Assembly: GCA_022495995.1 (NCBI GenBank)
Contig: JAFEMH010000742.1
Span: 124,001-188,000, forward strand
DNA length: 64,000 bases
Reading direction: 5' to 3'
DNA from: Adenophora triphylla var. japonica
Taxonomy: Eukaryota > Streptophyta > Magnoliopsida > Asterales > Campanulaceae
Shown here: positions 1 to 10,988 of the stretch, piece after piece
How the letters are laid out: each line of letters starts with the position of its first letter
Position numbering within the stretch: position 1 is the first letter of the stretch
The notes under the pieces: model-generated
Told to the model about the DNA's origin: nothing
The model's database searches: none
What the model saw: the letters and a program-made list of their open reading frames with translations, nothing else
Position numbers and translations under genes: made by a program

Positions 1-1150
1 TGTGAGTAGATGGTAAATGTGTTTCCATCAAGGTATCTCATGTGTTGATTCTAAGTATGATAATCCGAGTTTCAATCCTTAGTTTGATGGCTTTGTGGTA
101 ATTAGGATTGATGGTCTCTTTATTAATTAAAGTTCCGGGAAGATCATGAAAATCATCTGAGAGTTGGTTTAATGATTCCTTGTGAGGAGTCCTTGTATGC
201 AAATTGTAGCTAGTGTGAGTTGGATCGAGAGGATTCCAAATTTTGGGTTCTATAGTCTTAAACTCGGATGTTGCCATGGATCTTATGAGGATTTAGTCCG
301 TGATCTTTGGGCTGGTAAGTGCTACCGAAGGAATTTCTAGGGAATTCTTGAGGATTGTAAAATCATTGATTTAGTTAACTCTAAATAATACATAAATGGT
401 GTAGGATGTAATCAGGATGAATCATATTGATAGAGTTGGAGAATAGGTTGGCAATAGATCTAATCCTTACCTTACCAAATGAATGTGAGGACTTTGTGAA
501 ATTTTAAGGGTGTATTAAAGGAAGGTTAGGTGGTGATATTATGCAAAATGGGAAGTGATAGCGTAGATTTCGAGGAAGTTAACTTAGATAAAGCGGAATT
601 TTCTTATCCTTACCCGAGAGTGGTTACAATTGTTTTACGTTATTTAAGTAGAATCTTATCTTTTGAAGCTTCCTTTTTAGGGTTAGTTACCGATCCTAAG
701 AGTTGGAGGATTTAGTTAGTCGAAAGGAAGAGATTATAATGCTATTCAGATTTTTGATGGAATAGGCTGTGTGTGTGATGGATCTCCTCTCAAACTCAGG
801 AATTTTAATTAACCTTAGCGAATTGTGGATAATAGCAGTTTTTAGTTTAGCATTGAATCGGTAATGTATGAAGATTGGTATGGAAAATATATTTGTATGG
901 AATTCTTCAGTTAATGATGATTTGGGCGGATTTGACTTATGTGGGGAAACTGTTGAGAGTTATTAGAATGATAGGTTAGGGAATTGAAATCTTAGGGTAT
1001 TCGGGTTGTGAAAATGTATAGAAGAATCATGCCGTTAAGGAAACTAGTGAAAGTTGTAATTTGAGATTCGTGAGAGGAACCTTTGCTATTCGATCCTTAA
1101 GGTAAGTCTTTTTAAAAATTCGGGACGAATTTTCTTTAAGGGGGAGTGAG
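1..1150 (+). mobile_element. Degenerate 3' internal region of a Ty3/gypsy-like LTR retrotransposon
   Basis: This stretch leads into a polypurine tract and an LTR. Just before the tract, the reading ending in RDEFSLRGSE resembles the C-terminal end of many plant chromovirus polyproteins. No reverse transcriptase, RNase H or integrase motif could be read, and all frames are broken, so it is an old copy or a non-autonomous derivative. The 5' part lies outside the window. The gypsy assignment rests on the LTR/PPT layout and is moderate. Confidence 0.5.
1138..1150 (+). other. Polypurine tract of the first gypsy-like element
   Basis: A purine run (AAGGGGGAGTGAG) directly precedes an LTR beginning TGTAACGACC. 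This is the expected plus-strand priming site and fixes the element as plus-oriented. Confidence 0.75.
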
Positions 1151-2338
1151 TGTAACGACCCTAACCCTAGGCACTAATTTTAGCATCATAATATATGCTT
1201 TTAATATTATTGTTAATAGTATGTGTTCATTTTATATCATTAATTTCTTACATTAGGATGAGGTAATTGGGAAATTAAATAAAGCATTTTGGGAGAAGTA
1301 TAATAATGGAAATGGGTAAATAAATAAAATGTGAGTAGTTAGGTCTTATTATGTAAAAGAAGGAATAAAGGGTTTGAGTGTAGATTGGTGAAAGCCTCAA
1401 TTTAATTGGGAATGGGGGGGGCATACCCTTGAAACCCTCCCCATACTTCTTCACACCTTTTTCCCTCACCCCTCCTTCTTCCTAGTCAAAACCCTCCCTT
1501 ACTTCCCCATCATTTTCTCTTCTCCATCATCCTCTCCATTCCAAAATATCCATGGAAACTTCCTTCCAATATCTTCCTTCCAAAAAGGGTAGTAAATCCA
1601 ATCCTTCTCCATTTTAAAATTCGGGTGTACTTCCATGTTCGTAGAGGCAAGGGAAATACATCAAGCTAGACAAATCTTGGTTTCATCTCATATTACTAAG
1701 TAAGTTATTATGACTTCTTTCTAAATATTGCACATTTTATGTGTTAATGAATGTTTTGTGAAAAGAAAAAGGATGTTGTATTTTTAAATAAGGTTATTTG
1801 AGTGAAATGGGCTAATTAAGGATGAATTGATTTTAAGTATAAAATGGGGGTTTATGTTGAATGAATGAGGGGATAATGGGAGTAATATGTTAAAGACTTT
1901 AATGGGATTATTATGACCTTTCCTTCTATTTAATGTTTATGAACTATTTGGTGTTGTTATTGTTATTATAATGGTTCTTTGATGCTTAGAGTTGATACAT
2001 TGATTAATGTCATAGAATGATGTTGTGGTTTAAGGAAAATGATCAAGAGTGTAAGGAAATTGGTTGAGTTAGATTAAGAAGGTTATATGTGAAATGGGAT
2101 AGTGGAATGGGAGAATTAATTAAGTAAGTGAAAGGGTTAGATTGGTCTTAATTGTTTGGATTGTTGACATGGATATTGAGTACTAAATTGATACTACTTT
2201 GGGTTTAAATGGGTTATAATGATATTAGGAAGGTTGGTAAATATTCTTATGTTCACAATTGAGAGGAAGTTTAAGTTGGATTTTTGGGTTTTCTTGACTT
2301 AGTGATTTAAGGCTGCTGTGATACCTGAATTTGGCCGT

Positions 2339-2567
2339 GGCACGAGTCGTGCCCCTTGGCACGAGTCGTGCCCATGGCCAACTCGTGATAACGACTCGTG
2401 GATAGGAGGCCAACTCGTTCTGAGTACATTGTGGAAGATTGGCACGAGTCGTGCTCTAAGGCACGAGTCGTGCCATGTGGAAGTCACGAGTCATGCTTGC
2501 CTTGGGACGCATGATTCTGAGTGAGGCCAAAAGGGCACGAGTCGTGCCCTGGGGCACGAGTCGTGCC
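2339..2567. repeat. Cluster of palindromic GGCACGAGTCGTGCC repeats inside the LTR
   Basis: Six good copies of a 15-base odd palindrome (arms GGCACGA/TCGTGCC) start at 2339, 2358, 2441, 2460, 2534 and 2553. Decayed copies lie between them, for example near 2397 and 2483. They occur in directly spaced pairs 19 bases apart in an otherwise AT-rich LTR. Confidence 0.9.
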
Positions 2568-2782
2568 CTGGCCTGGTTGCGTTGCACCAACTTTAGAGCT
2601 GTTTAAACCTAATCAAACTGGAATCAAAATGAAATCTCTTTAACTTAGATTAAAGTGGAATGCTTGTGCTACTCAATGAAGTCTTAATTGATCAAAATGA
2701 AATTGTGGAAAGTAGATCTTGAACCTCTATTAAGGCTATTTGAGGTTGTGTAATGATTATGTAGGAATGGTTTATGTATCAC

Positions 2783-2940
2783 ATTGTGGCATTGCTATCC
2801 CAAGTGGGGATTATTTGATATTGTTATATTGCATCCCAAGTGTGGATTATTTGGTATATTGATATATTGTATCCCAATTGTGGATTATCTGGCATGTTGA
2901 TTATATTGCATCCCGGTGTGGATTATGTGATTATATTGTT
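2783..2940. repeat. Minisatellite of about 50-bp units in the LTR
   Basis: About four imperfect copies of a unit built on GCATCCCAAGTGTGGATTAT follow one another, each followed by an AT-rich spacer. Unit length varies by a few bases. Confidence 0.75.
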
Positions 2941-4006
2941 ACCTTAATTGAATTTATATTCGTTAATGGTATTATGCATAGTGTATTAAATGAGCGGTTG
3001 CACTATAGTATTGATTTCACATGAGTATACATTACCATGTTGTTATGTTCTTATCCCCTTTGTGGATTTATTTTAAGTATCTATCATGTGCTTGAACGAG
3101 TATATATGATTAGGGGGTATAATGGATTTCAATCAATTATTGATTTGTTCTATAAGTGATTGAAGGTTCATTATACCTGTGACCTGCCCCCTCTGTGGCC
3201 ACAGAGTGGGGGTGCTAGCCGCTGTATTGAGCCAAAAGCCTTACAGACCGCTGCAATTTGGTGTACCGGTGGAATGCTCTGTTACTCTGTATGAAGCCAA
3301 AAGCTTTACAGTAGCGATGATATTATATGATACTCTGAATAAGGGTCATATAAGTATCTTATTTTCTTATATGGATCTCTGGGGTATGAGACCTATAAGT
3401 GGTGAAGGTGCATGGGGGCAATTCACCAAAGAGCGGAGTTTTACTCCCACGTTGTACGACTTATTGTTCAGACGAGAAAGGTAAAATGAGGTAATGTAAG
3501 GTGTTTATCGCTTTCATAATGTGTTATGTGCTACCATGCTATGTGTTGCATCTTGTTTGGCATCTTGCTGCATTCATAATAGCTTATTGAGATTTATTCT
3601 CACCCCTTCCCTTTTACTGCTTTAGATTGTCTTTGAGGCGGTGACTCGATCCAAATGAGGCCGGGAAAGAGTTTGGATTCTTGCTTTTGGGACTTATCAG
3701 GATAGGTATATGAGTGGGTTGTCGGGAGTCATATTTAAGTATTACCCTTTTATAAGTTGTAAGGAAAACTCTTTTGTCAAACAATGTTAATTAGGATTTT
3801 CAATGTAATTAATCAAGTATGGTTATTAAAGTATTTGTTTAAATTCCTCCAAGTGGAGATATTATTATTTGATTTTGTTTATGGAAAATTTAAAATTGGT
3901 TTTCTTTTAAAGGCAAATAAAAGTTTTAAAAATATCAGACGGGTTTTCTTAGTTTGAGCTTCTCAAGCTCGGGACACGCGTTAGGTCCCGGGTTGGGGTG
4001 CTCACA

Positions 4007-5744
4007 AACAAAGTTCAAATTGGCCTTTTTTATTCCATCCTTGCATTTACAAAAGCATCAAACTGACTGGGATGTGGATATAATAGAGAACACTTGTAGT
4101 CTTTCAAATATTTCAGATGTTTCTTTTATTCCAAAAGGGCCTCAAAGATAAAGAGATTTAACAAAAAAGAAAAAAACTAAAAAAAAAAACGCTTTCAAAA
4201 ACCGTCGAATAAGGAGCGTTGGATCACTTTTGTAACTTTAAATATGAACCATCACTTATGTGGTAGATAAGAGGCAGTTAATTGACATTGTATTGTATTA
4301 TAGACCGTATCACTTAAGCTATATGCTTTACAGAAGTACTTCAGGATAAACAATATTTGTTGTGGATGTGTCATCTTCTGATGGTGATGGAATGAGAATC
4401 GTTATCCTACTGAATGTAGTACAAAAATTAAGTTTCCATATATTCTATCTAATAATTAAAAAAAGTTAAAAATAAACCACATTTCCATAGTATAATGACT
4501 AAAAAATTTATTTGGAATAATATTTCCGTCTATTCTATCTACTACTCTCAATAAAATGGCTTTTCGAAGGTTGTATTCAATAGTTTTCATAATTAGGTAT
4601 TACCGAAATTAAGTTTACATATAATGACTTTTTTTTTAACTCCATATATTATATTTAGAAATTTGATATTAATAACATTTATGCATTTCTATTTATAAAT
4701 TTTATATTTTTTTTCTACAGAAATCAATTAAATGTTGATGAAATAACCCTAATTGGGCTGGCCCAACCCACTAACCTAATTAACTCATTTAAAAATCCCT
4801 AAAAATCAACTTTCCCATTCAGTTAGATCTTACCTTTCTCTCTCTTCTGATCTCTCTCATCCCAAACCATTCCCACCGCCATCCCTTCCCCGCCGCCTCC
4901 ATCCATCCCGCTATCTCAACCCCTCCACCCCTCCACCATCTCCCCACTGCCCCTTTTCCTTTCCAGAATCCCTTCCCACTTCTTCTTTACCGTCGCATCA
5001 CCTTGACGGCCACCATCATAAGAATCGTCGTCGCCGCCTTCAACTTCAGATAAATATCTCACACCTACTCTCTCTTTCTCTTGCTTTCTTCTCTCTCAAT
5101 CTCTGTTTCTCCCTTTTTCTTCGATCGGATTCAGTCTCTTACCAATTTTCGTCGCATCAACACCAATTCCGGCGGTTTAGCACCACCGTTGTCTCATTAA
5201 CCATCTTTATAAACACAAAGTTTGCTGGAAATCGAGAGAAAATTCTAAAAAACAATAAATTTTCTTCTTCGATTCTTCAGAAACCTCTCAAAATCAAAAT
5301 TGTGTGTGTGTGTGTGTGAAGAACAAAGTTGGAGCGAGAGGAAGAAGAAAGAGGAGGAGGTTGGGGGGACAGGCTGACTTATTTTTCTTCTTCGATTCTT
5401 CACAAAACCTCTCAAAATCAAAATTATGTGTGTGTGTGTGTGAAGAACAGAGTTGGAGCGAGAGGAAGAAGAAAGAGGAGGAGGTTGGGGGGACACGCTG
5501 ACTTCGTGGCGCTTCCTTTTCGTTCAAACCTCCACGCATTCCATTCTTTTGCCCAATTTACCTCCCTCCTCCCCCTCTCTCTTTCTCTCTCTCTCTCTGT
5601 AGAAGTAATATTGGGAAACTGTAAATAAATAATGAAAATCGTCAATTGTGAGTTGTCCGATCAATTTTTCAACTTTGAATCTCAACCACCACTTATGTGG
5701 TAGCTAAGAGGCAGTTTTCTTGCATTTTGTATAATAGATACATC
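4007..5744. other. Intergenic AT-rich stretch without a supported gene
   Basis: No coding region could be supported. The block at 4199-4320 resembles 5637-5752 (shared core CACTTATGTGGTAG then AAGAGGCAGTT), suggesting a diverged dispersed repeat. The stretch 4830-5130 is rich in CT runs, like a plant leader or promoter, but no gene follows. Confidence 0.6.
5261..5506. repeat. Tandem duplication, unit about 123 bp, with a (GT)n core
   Basis: The unit starting TTTCTTCTTCGATTCTT occurs at 5261 and again at 5384. Each copy contains a (GT)n run followed by a purine-rich GAGGAAGAAGAAAGAGG segment. Open frames across it are products of this low complexity. Confidence 0.85.
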
Positions 5745-7600
5745 GAACTCATTTAATTTTGCATCCATGTCAGTATCACTAATGCTATTAATTTTTTTTC
5801 CCGTTAAATATATGGTCATATGCAAAGTGACCAAAATTTAAGGGGTATTTTAGGTAGTTCCCTCATTAAAAGTTTGAGCTTGTTCAAAATAGGTCCTCCC
5901 TTATTAATCTATTTTCATCTTTGTCACAAAACTTAAAAAGGGCACGGAAGGCACGTGCTATCTTATTTAACAAAGGGGTGAAAATGTAAGTTTTGAAAAA
6001 TTATCTCCCCACTCCCCACCATCTTCCTCCATCATAATCATCGCCATCCCTACCTCACTACGGATGTGCTCCCGAGTTTTTTAGGTAGAGAAAGGGAAGG
6101 AAAGGGAAGGGAAGGAAAGGGGAGGAAAGGAAATGAAAATCTCTCCTAGGTGCTCCCGAGTTATGAGGAAAAGGGAAAGAAAAATTGTAAAGTTATAGTT
6201 ATAACCTTAATGAAATAAAAGAGGAGTATTTATTTGGAGGGTAAAATAGGAAGAACACAAAAGCTCATTTGAATTATTTCCTTTCCTTCCATTTCCTCCC
6301 ACATTTGGGAGGATTGAATAGGAGGGAAATGAGGTCTCCATTTTCTCCCATTTCCTTCCCTTTTCTTCCTAAAAAAAACTCAGGAGCACACCCAAGGGAG
6401 AAAATCTCGGGAACACACCCTACAACCACAACCACAGTCACAGCAGCCACTACCACCGTCATCACAGCCACCACCATAACCGCAACCATAACACTAATTC
6501 AAAAAATCAAATAAACGCCCAGATTTACAGCACAATACTCTTATATCAAAAGTGGGTTTGCAAATACTAGCGTCGAACTTCAATCCGATTTCAATACCAT
6601 CATAGAGAAACCCAAAATTTTTATTCAATTTACAAAATCATCACCATTACCATGATAAGTAAACACAAAATCCATCATAATAAACTCAAAGACTCCATAA
6701 AAAATCCAAACCCATGAATCATCTGAATTATATCTTCATTAACCAATTTCTTGAAAAATACACCAAATCAAGTCTCAAAAATTAGATATTTTTTTTGGAA
6801 GGTTAAGATAGAATACATCCCCAAGTATAAAAAAAAATTGAAGTTGTTAGTGAAATCAAATCAGGAAGATTGGGTACAGACGACGGCCATTGACGAAGCT
6901 AAGAACTCGTAGTTAGGAACAGTGACGGTAATCGACTGGGTTGTCCAAAAATACCAAATAAACAAATCAATCTGAAAAGGAAGAGGAGTAGAGAGCTAGA
7001 ACGGTGTCGAAGAAGATGAGGGGAGAAGACACGTCGACCGCCGCGACGGAGGAGGATTTCTTACCAGATCTAGATACTGGAGAAGGTAGGTGGGTTTATG
7101 CACATAGGGGTTTTAGGTTATTAATTTTAAGATTTTACACTCTAACCCCTATACTTTTAAGTCAGCATCAAGTCTTTGCCTACTGAGCAGGAATTATTTC
7201 ACATAAGCATTATGATGATGTTATCATTCCCCATTGGCATATTTAACGGTAATTTAAATGGCACACTAACAGAAGAAACAAACAATGCCAAAGTAACAAA
7301 GATTAAGGATTCTTACGTTAAAAAAATTAGTTCAGTAACGTACAGGTAAAAACTTAAATAGTTCAAAAGCAAAAAAGGAACTTACTCGAATAAGTTCAAA
7401 GGGAAAAAAATTAGCGACCAATAGGAGAATAGATCAATAAGGAAGAACCTATTTAAACAAGTTCAAACTTTAATGAGGAAACTATCTAAAATATCCATTA
7501 AATTTTGGTCACATGCGATGCATATAATCATTTGACGGGAAAAATTAACGGTGTTAGTGATAGTGATTATTGATGCAAAAATAATGAATCTAATGTGTTT
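5745..7600. mobile_element. Old non-autonomous element with long imperfect terminal inverted repeats
   Basis: The left arm (about 5745-5960) reappears in reverse complement at about 7405-7600. Shared stretches include TGACCAAAATTTAA, GTTTGAGCTTGTT/GTTTGAACTTGTT, and the outer TATCACTAA. Arms are about 200 bp and imperfect. No transposase is seen. A smaller inverted-repeat element sits inside. Ends and TSD are not resolved, so the superfamily is unknown; long arms would suit a MULE-type element. Confidence 0.6.
6063..6422. mobile_element. Nested MITE-like inverted-repeat element
   Basis: The left sequence GTGCTCCCGAGTTTTTTAGG faces a right-end reverse complement GTGCTCCTGAGTTTTTTT, followed on both sides by purine-rich GGGAAGGAAA tracts. 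A second, inner or duplicated end (GGTGCTCCCGAGTTAT at about 6150; TCTCGGGAACACACCC at right) suggests tandem ends. Boundaries are uncertain. Confidence 0.5.
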
Positions 7601-7669
7601 TTTACAATAAAAATGAGTATAGTAATCAAACTCATAATAAAAGAGATATAATTAGAAGCTTAAGCAAAA

Positions 7670-8475
7670 GAGAATTGTTATTCACCCCCACAAATTTACT
7701 TAATACCCTCAAATTACTATTTTCAAAAAAATACCATTAATTAAAATGACTTTATCACTCTCACTAATATATGTTGCCCCACCACTACTCACTACCACCC
7801 ACACCCGCAACCATCCACCACCGCCACCACCCATCATTATCATCGTCTCTAGTGTCAACATTGCTCACCACCACCCTCCCATTCTTTCCTCCACAAAGAT
7901 TTAGAATCCAAACAACAAAACAATAAATTAATCTAATTATCAAAGATAATTTTATTTAAAAAAGAAACCCAAATCTGAATTCTTCCCTTTTTCTAATTAA
8001 AAAGAAAAATTCAGATCTTGGCTGCTGGTGGAAGCATGGGTGGGAGATGCTCTCTAAAGCAGGAAGACCAAACCTGCCGCCGCCGCCGCCGCCGTCCACC
8101 ATGCCTACTCATCTGCTATTAAACGCAATCAGCCAACTCAAAACTTAGCAAACAAGATGGCTTATATACGCATCACTAACGGACATGGGTTTTGGTTCTA
8201 TCGATCACCTATAAGGTATATTGGGTGGCTGGAGCTGCTTATAGTTAGTGGAAAATCGGATTATTTGGTCGACATCAAGGTCAGTTCCTTAAAATTAGGT
8301 TTTCCTTATTATTTCTCATTGTTTAACCTCCACTAATTGGGGATTTAAAGTTCAATTCTTTATTCACATGTCAGAATTTTTAATGGGTATTCACGAATTT
8401 GCCGGCAAAGTGGATTCAAATTCATTAAAGCTCAATTCTTTATTCAAATTAGGGTGGTTGAGATCTAGAGAAGTG

Positions 8476-8538
<63 letters not shown>

Positions 8539-8808
8539 TAGAAGTGGAAAGGGAGGCCTGATAGTGGTGGGCTAGGGTGACAAGCCGATGGTGATGGCAG
8601 GATTAATGGAGAAGGGAGGAAGGAGGACAGTAATGGAGGAGGAGGAATGAGGGAAATGACTGTTTTGGAGGGGGGATTGATTGTAGAAGAAGGCCGAAAG
8701 GTTTTAAAGGGTATAATAGTAATAATGGGTGTGTAATTTTAATTTTTAGAAGTGAACTTAGTAATGCAGGGGTATTAAATAAATTTGCGGGGGTGAATAA
8801 CAAATCTC
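7670..8808. mobile_element. Non-autonomous Mutator-like element (MULE) with 9-bp TSD
   Basis: The ends read GAGAATTGTTATTCACC on the left and, in reverse complement, GAGATTTGTTATTCACC on the right; similarity extends about 40 bp. Both sides are flanked by the same 9 bases, TAAGCAAAA (7661-7669 and 8809-8817). A 9-bp TSD and a terminus starting GAGA are typical of Mutator-like elements. The 1,139-bp interior encodes no transposase; it holds a (CCG)n run near 8080 and a long (AG)n tract, and could be captured host sequence. Confidence 0.85.
8480..8534. repeat. (AG)n microsatellite
   Basis: About 27 uninterrupted AG dinucleotides inside the MULE. Confidence 0.95.
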
Positions 8809-8817
8809 TAAGCAAAA

Positions 8818-9754
8818 TAACAAGGGTTAGAAAAGTAGCTAAGGCCTTTACAAAGACTCAACTGACCCTCCGCTACAGTGGATTTCCCCAACTGTCTTGA
8901 TCAACATTAATGGATTCAAAGCCATTGATTGCCTGTAATTCTTCTCTTCTACTAATAACATTCTATCATGCTATTTTTATAAAGTTTTGCTCTTTCATAA
9001 ATTTTGTGTTATTGCTTCATAGTTTTTTTTTTTTTTTTTTTTTTTTTGGTAATCGAAATTAGGTTGGTTTTGTTATTGAATGAGGTTTGAATACTACGTT
9101 AGTGATCAAATTGCCTTGCCTACTAGGTGTTTGATAAATGTTTGAATTCGGGTACGGGTAATACTAATGCTGTAAGGGTTTTTATATGGATGTCATACTG
9201 ATTACTCCCCCGTCCCAATAGGAACATCTATTGGGACGGGGGAGTAATCAGTAAACAGTATGAAGATTTTGAATAATTTTTTGTTTTTGGATTCAAACTA
9301 TGCAATCAACATCAGTTTAATGTTTGTCGTTGGATTTGTGAAATTATCATTCTGTATGTATGCTTCCCATTCACCTCAAAGTGGCATTTAGGTTCTTCTC
9401 AATGTTTTTGTTTCATCTGTGTCGTCTTCAGTGTTACCTTTCGAAATCCACATTTACTTTCGACTTAATATATTCTTTTCAGTAAGATCATACGCTATTA
9501 TTTGATAAGTAGTGTCCTTAGGCTTACATATATAATCAAAATTCAAAAAAAAAAAAAAACATGATTTTTCGCCAAAAGCAGCATATTACTATTCAAGCAG
9601 TAGGCATAACGACTCACTGCATTATTTGATTTGACATATCTTTACATTGAACGTCGTTGTCCTTCTGAGAAGAGATGGACTTGCTTTAAAGAGGAAAGAT
9701 TATGGTTTATGCATATATCTGATTATATTCAAAATGGTAATTCACATTTAACAG
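8818..9754. other. Non-genic region upstream of the WAT1-like pseudogene
   Basis: No recognisable exon was found; the first four exons expected for the downstream pseudogene are not here. It contains a poly-T run (about 9023-9046), a poly-A run near 9546 and a perfect hairpin at 9198-9251. Confidence 0.6.
9198..9251. repeat. Perfect 23-bp-arm hairpin, minimal Stowaway-like fold-back
   Basis: Two exactly complementary 23-base arms (9198-9220 and 9229-9251) surround the loop GGAACATC. The arms include the Stowaway-like terminus ACTCCCCCGTCCC and extend beyond it on both sides. Confidence 0.9.
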
Positions 9755-10364
9755 GCGATTACGTTGAAGACATGCCCTGCTCAACTCTCCCTCACAACAC
9801 TGATTTGTATGATGGGAGCTCTTCAAGGAACGATAATGACATTTCTAATTGAGAAGGGCAAAACATCAATCTGGGCCGTTTCTTGGGATACCAAATTAAT
9901 CGCCGGCGTAAGCGCATTCTGTTCCAATGTTCTGTTTTTCATTTTTCTTTTGCCATGGATAAATGTAAACTTGTATCATGATTTTATACATGATGATGAT
10001 TTTTGGATGCAGGGGATTGTATGCTCGGGTTCTAGTTATTATGTTTCAGGGGTAGTAATGAAGATAAAAGGACCATTTTTTGCTACGGCCTTTAATCCTC
10101 TAAACATGGTTAATGTTGCAGTAATGGGCTACGTCACTTTAGGAGAGAAAATGGGCATTGGAAGGTACCTACATAGTAACTTGTTTTCTCTTGGTGACAG
10201 TGAAAGTGTTTGATCACCATGTTTGACGAACCAAATTTGCTAAATTTTTATGTTAAGGATTCTTGGAGCTGTTGTCATTGTTCTTGGACATATTTGGTCA
10301 TATGGGGTAAGAACAGTGATTCAAGTTTATCCCCAAAAATGAGAACAATGAGGTAGACCCAATT

Positions 10365-10956
10365 TGATGTAGGGAATGCATTGGCTGTTCATGGCATGGA
10401 GGAAGATGAAAGAATGGCGGCATTAGTGACAATCTCTCCAGGCGGCCGCTTCAATTACCACCAGGCGTGCGCCTGGTTTGCTGGTGATATGGAGGAACTC
10501 ACGGCTCTTGAGGCGGACGCCCCGTTCTTGCCCATGCGGGCGCTTCGCGAGGATCAAACAATGACCAACAGATCGGTGTTTGAGGCGGGCGCCTAGGCTG
10601 CTACCAGGCGGGCGCCTCGCGCTAAGGATTTCAGAATGAAGATTTCGTTCCTTTTTCTAATTTCGTTTCCTTTTCTATTTAGGTTTCTTGTTTCCTTTTT
10701 TTATTAGGAGTATTTTAAGTATTATTTTAATTCTATTTTACATAGGAATTCCCGATCTTAAGGGCCCTATAAATATGTATTTTATTTGCTGGAACAAACA
10801 CGGTTTTTATGATTCAATTAAAATTTGCTCTGCAAATTGAGTTCTTGCTTGGAAGTCTTTATTGGCTTATTAAATCCTATTCGTGGATTCGAATTAGGTC
10901 GGACATTCCACTTTGTTTGTTCGTTAATCTTTGTTGATTCCGCTGCGTTTACATTA
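10365..10956 (+). repeat. 5' LTR of the chromovirus
   Basis: It starts TGATGTAGGG and ends GTTTACATTA. It carries GC-rich palindromes (GCGGCCGC at 10442, CCAGGCG-TG-CGCCTGG at 10461) and a TATA-like CCTATAAATATG near 10767. A small open frame inside is the copy of the pol C-terminal extension encoded in the 3' LTR. Confidence 0.92.
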
Positions 10957-10958
10957 GT

Positions 10959-10968
10959 TGGTATCAGA
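10959..10968 (+). other. Primer-binding site, initiator Met tRNA type
   Basis: TGGTATCAGA starts two bases after the 5' LTR; this is the usual plant PBS complementary to the initiator-Met tRNA 3' end. Confidence 0.85.
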
Positions 10969-10988
10969 AAAGGGACGAACCTTGGACG

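Larger units (their letters stand above)
1151..4006 (+). repeat. 3' LTR, about 2.86 kb, gypsy-like
   Basis: It starts TGTAACGACC after the PPT and ends in GGTGCTCACA. The right boundary is placed at the last CA before unrelated sequence and could move by 4 bases. The LTR contains a cluster of palindromic 15-mers, a minisatellite and a 16-bp perfect palindrome, each listed separately. The partner 5' LTR is outside the window, so the TSD cannot be confirmed. Confidence 0.65.

Noticed and set aside
3179..3484. 101-codon ORF in the first LTR
   Set aside because: It overlaps the LTR palindrome and duplicated TTACAG-type stretches and shows no resemblance to any protein family.
5304..5645. Overlapping ORFs on both strands around the GT-rich duplication
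   Set aside because: Low-complexity frames over (GT)n and purine tracts; reading is open on several frames at once.
7004..7186. 60-codon ORF starting MSKKMRGEDTSTAATEED
   Set aside because: It is short, ends in AT-rich non-coding sequence, and lies inside an inverted-repeat element; no family resemblance.
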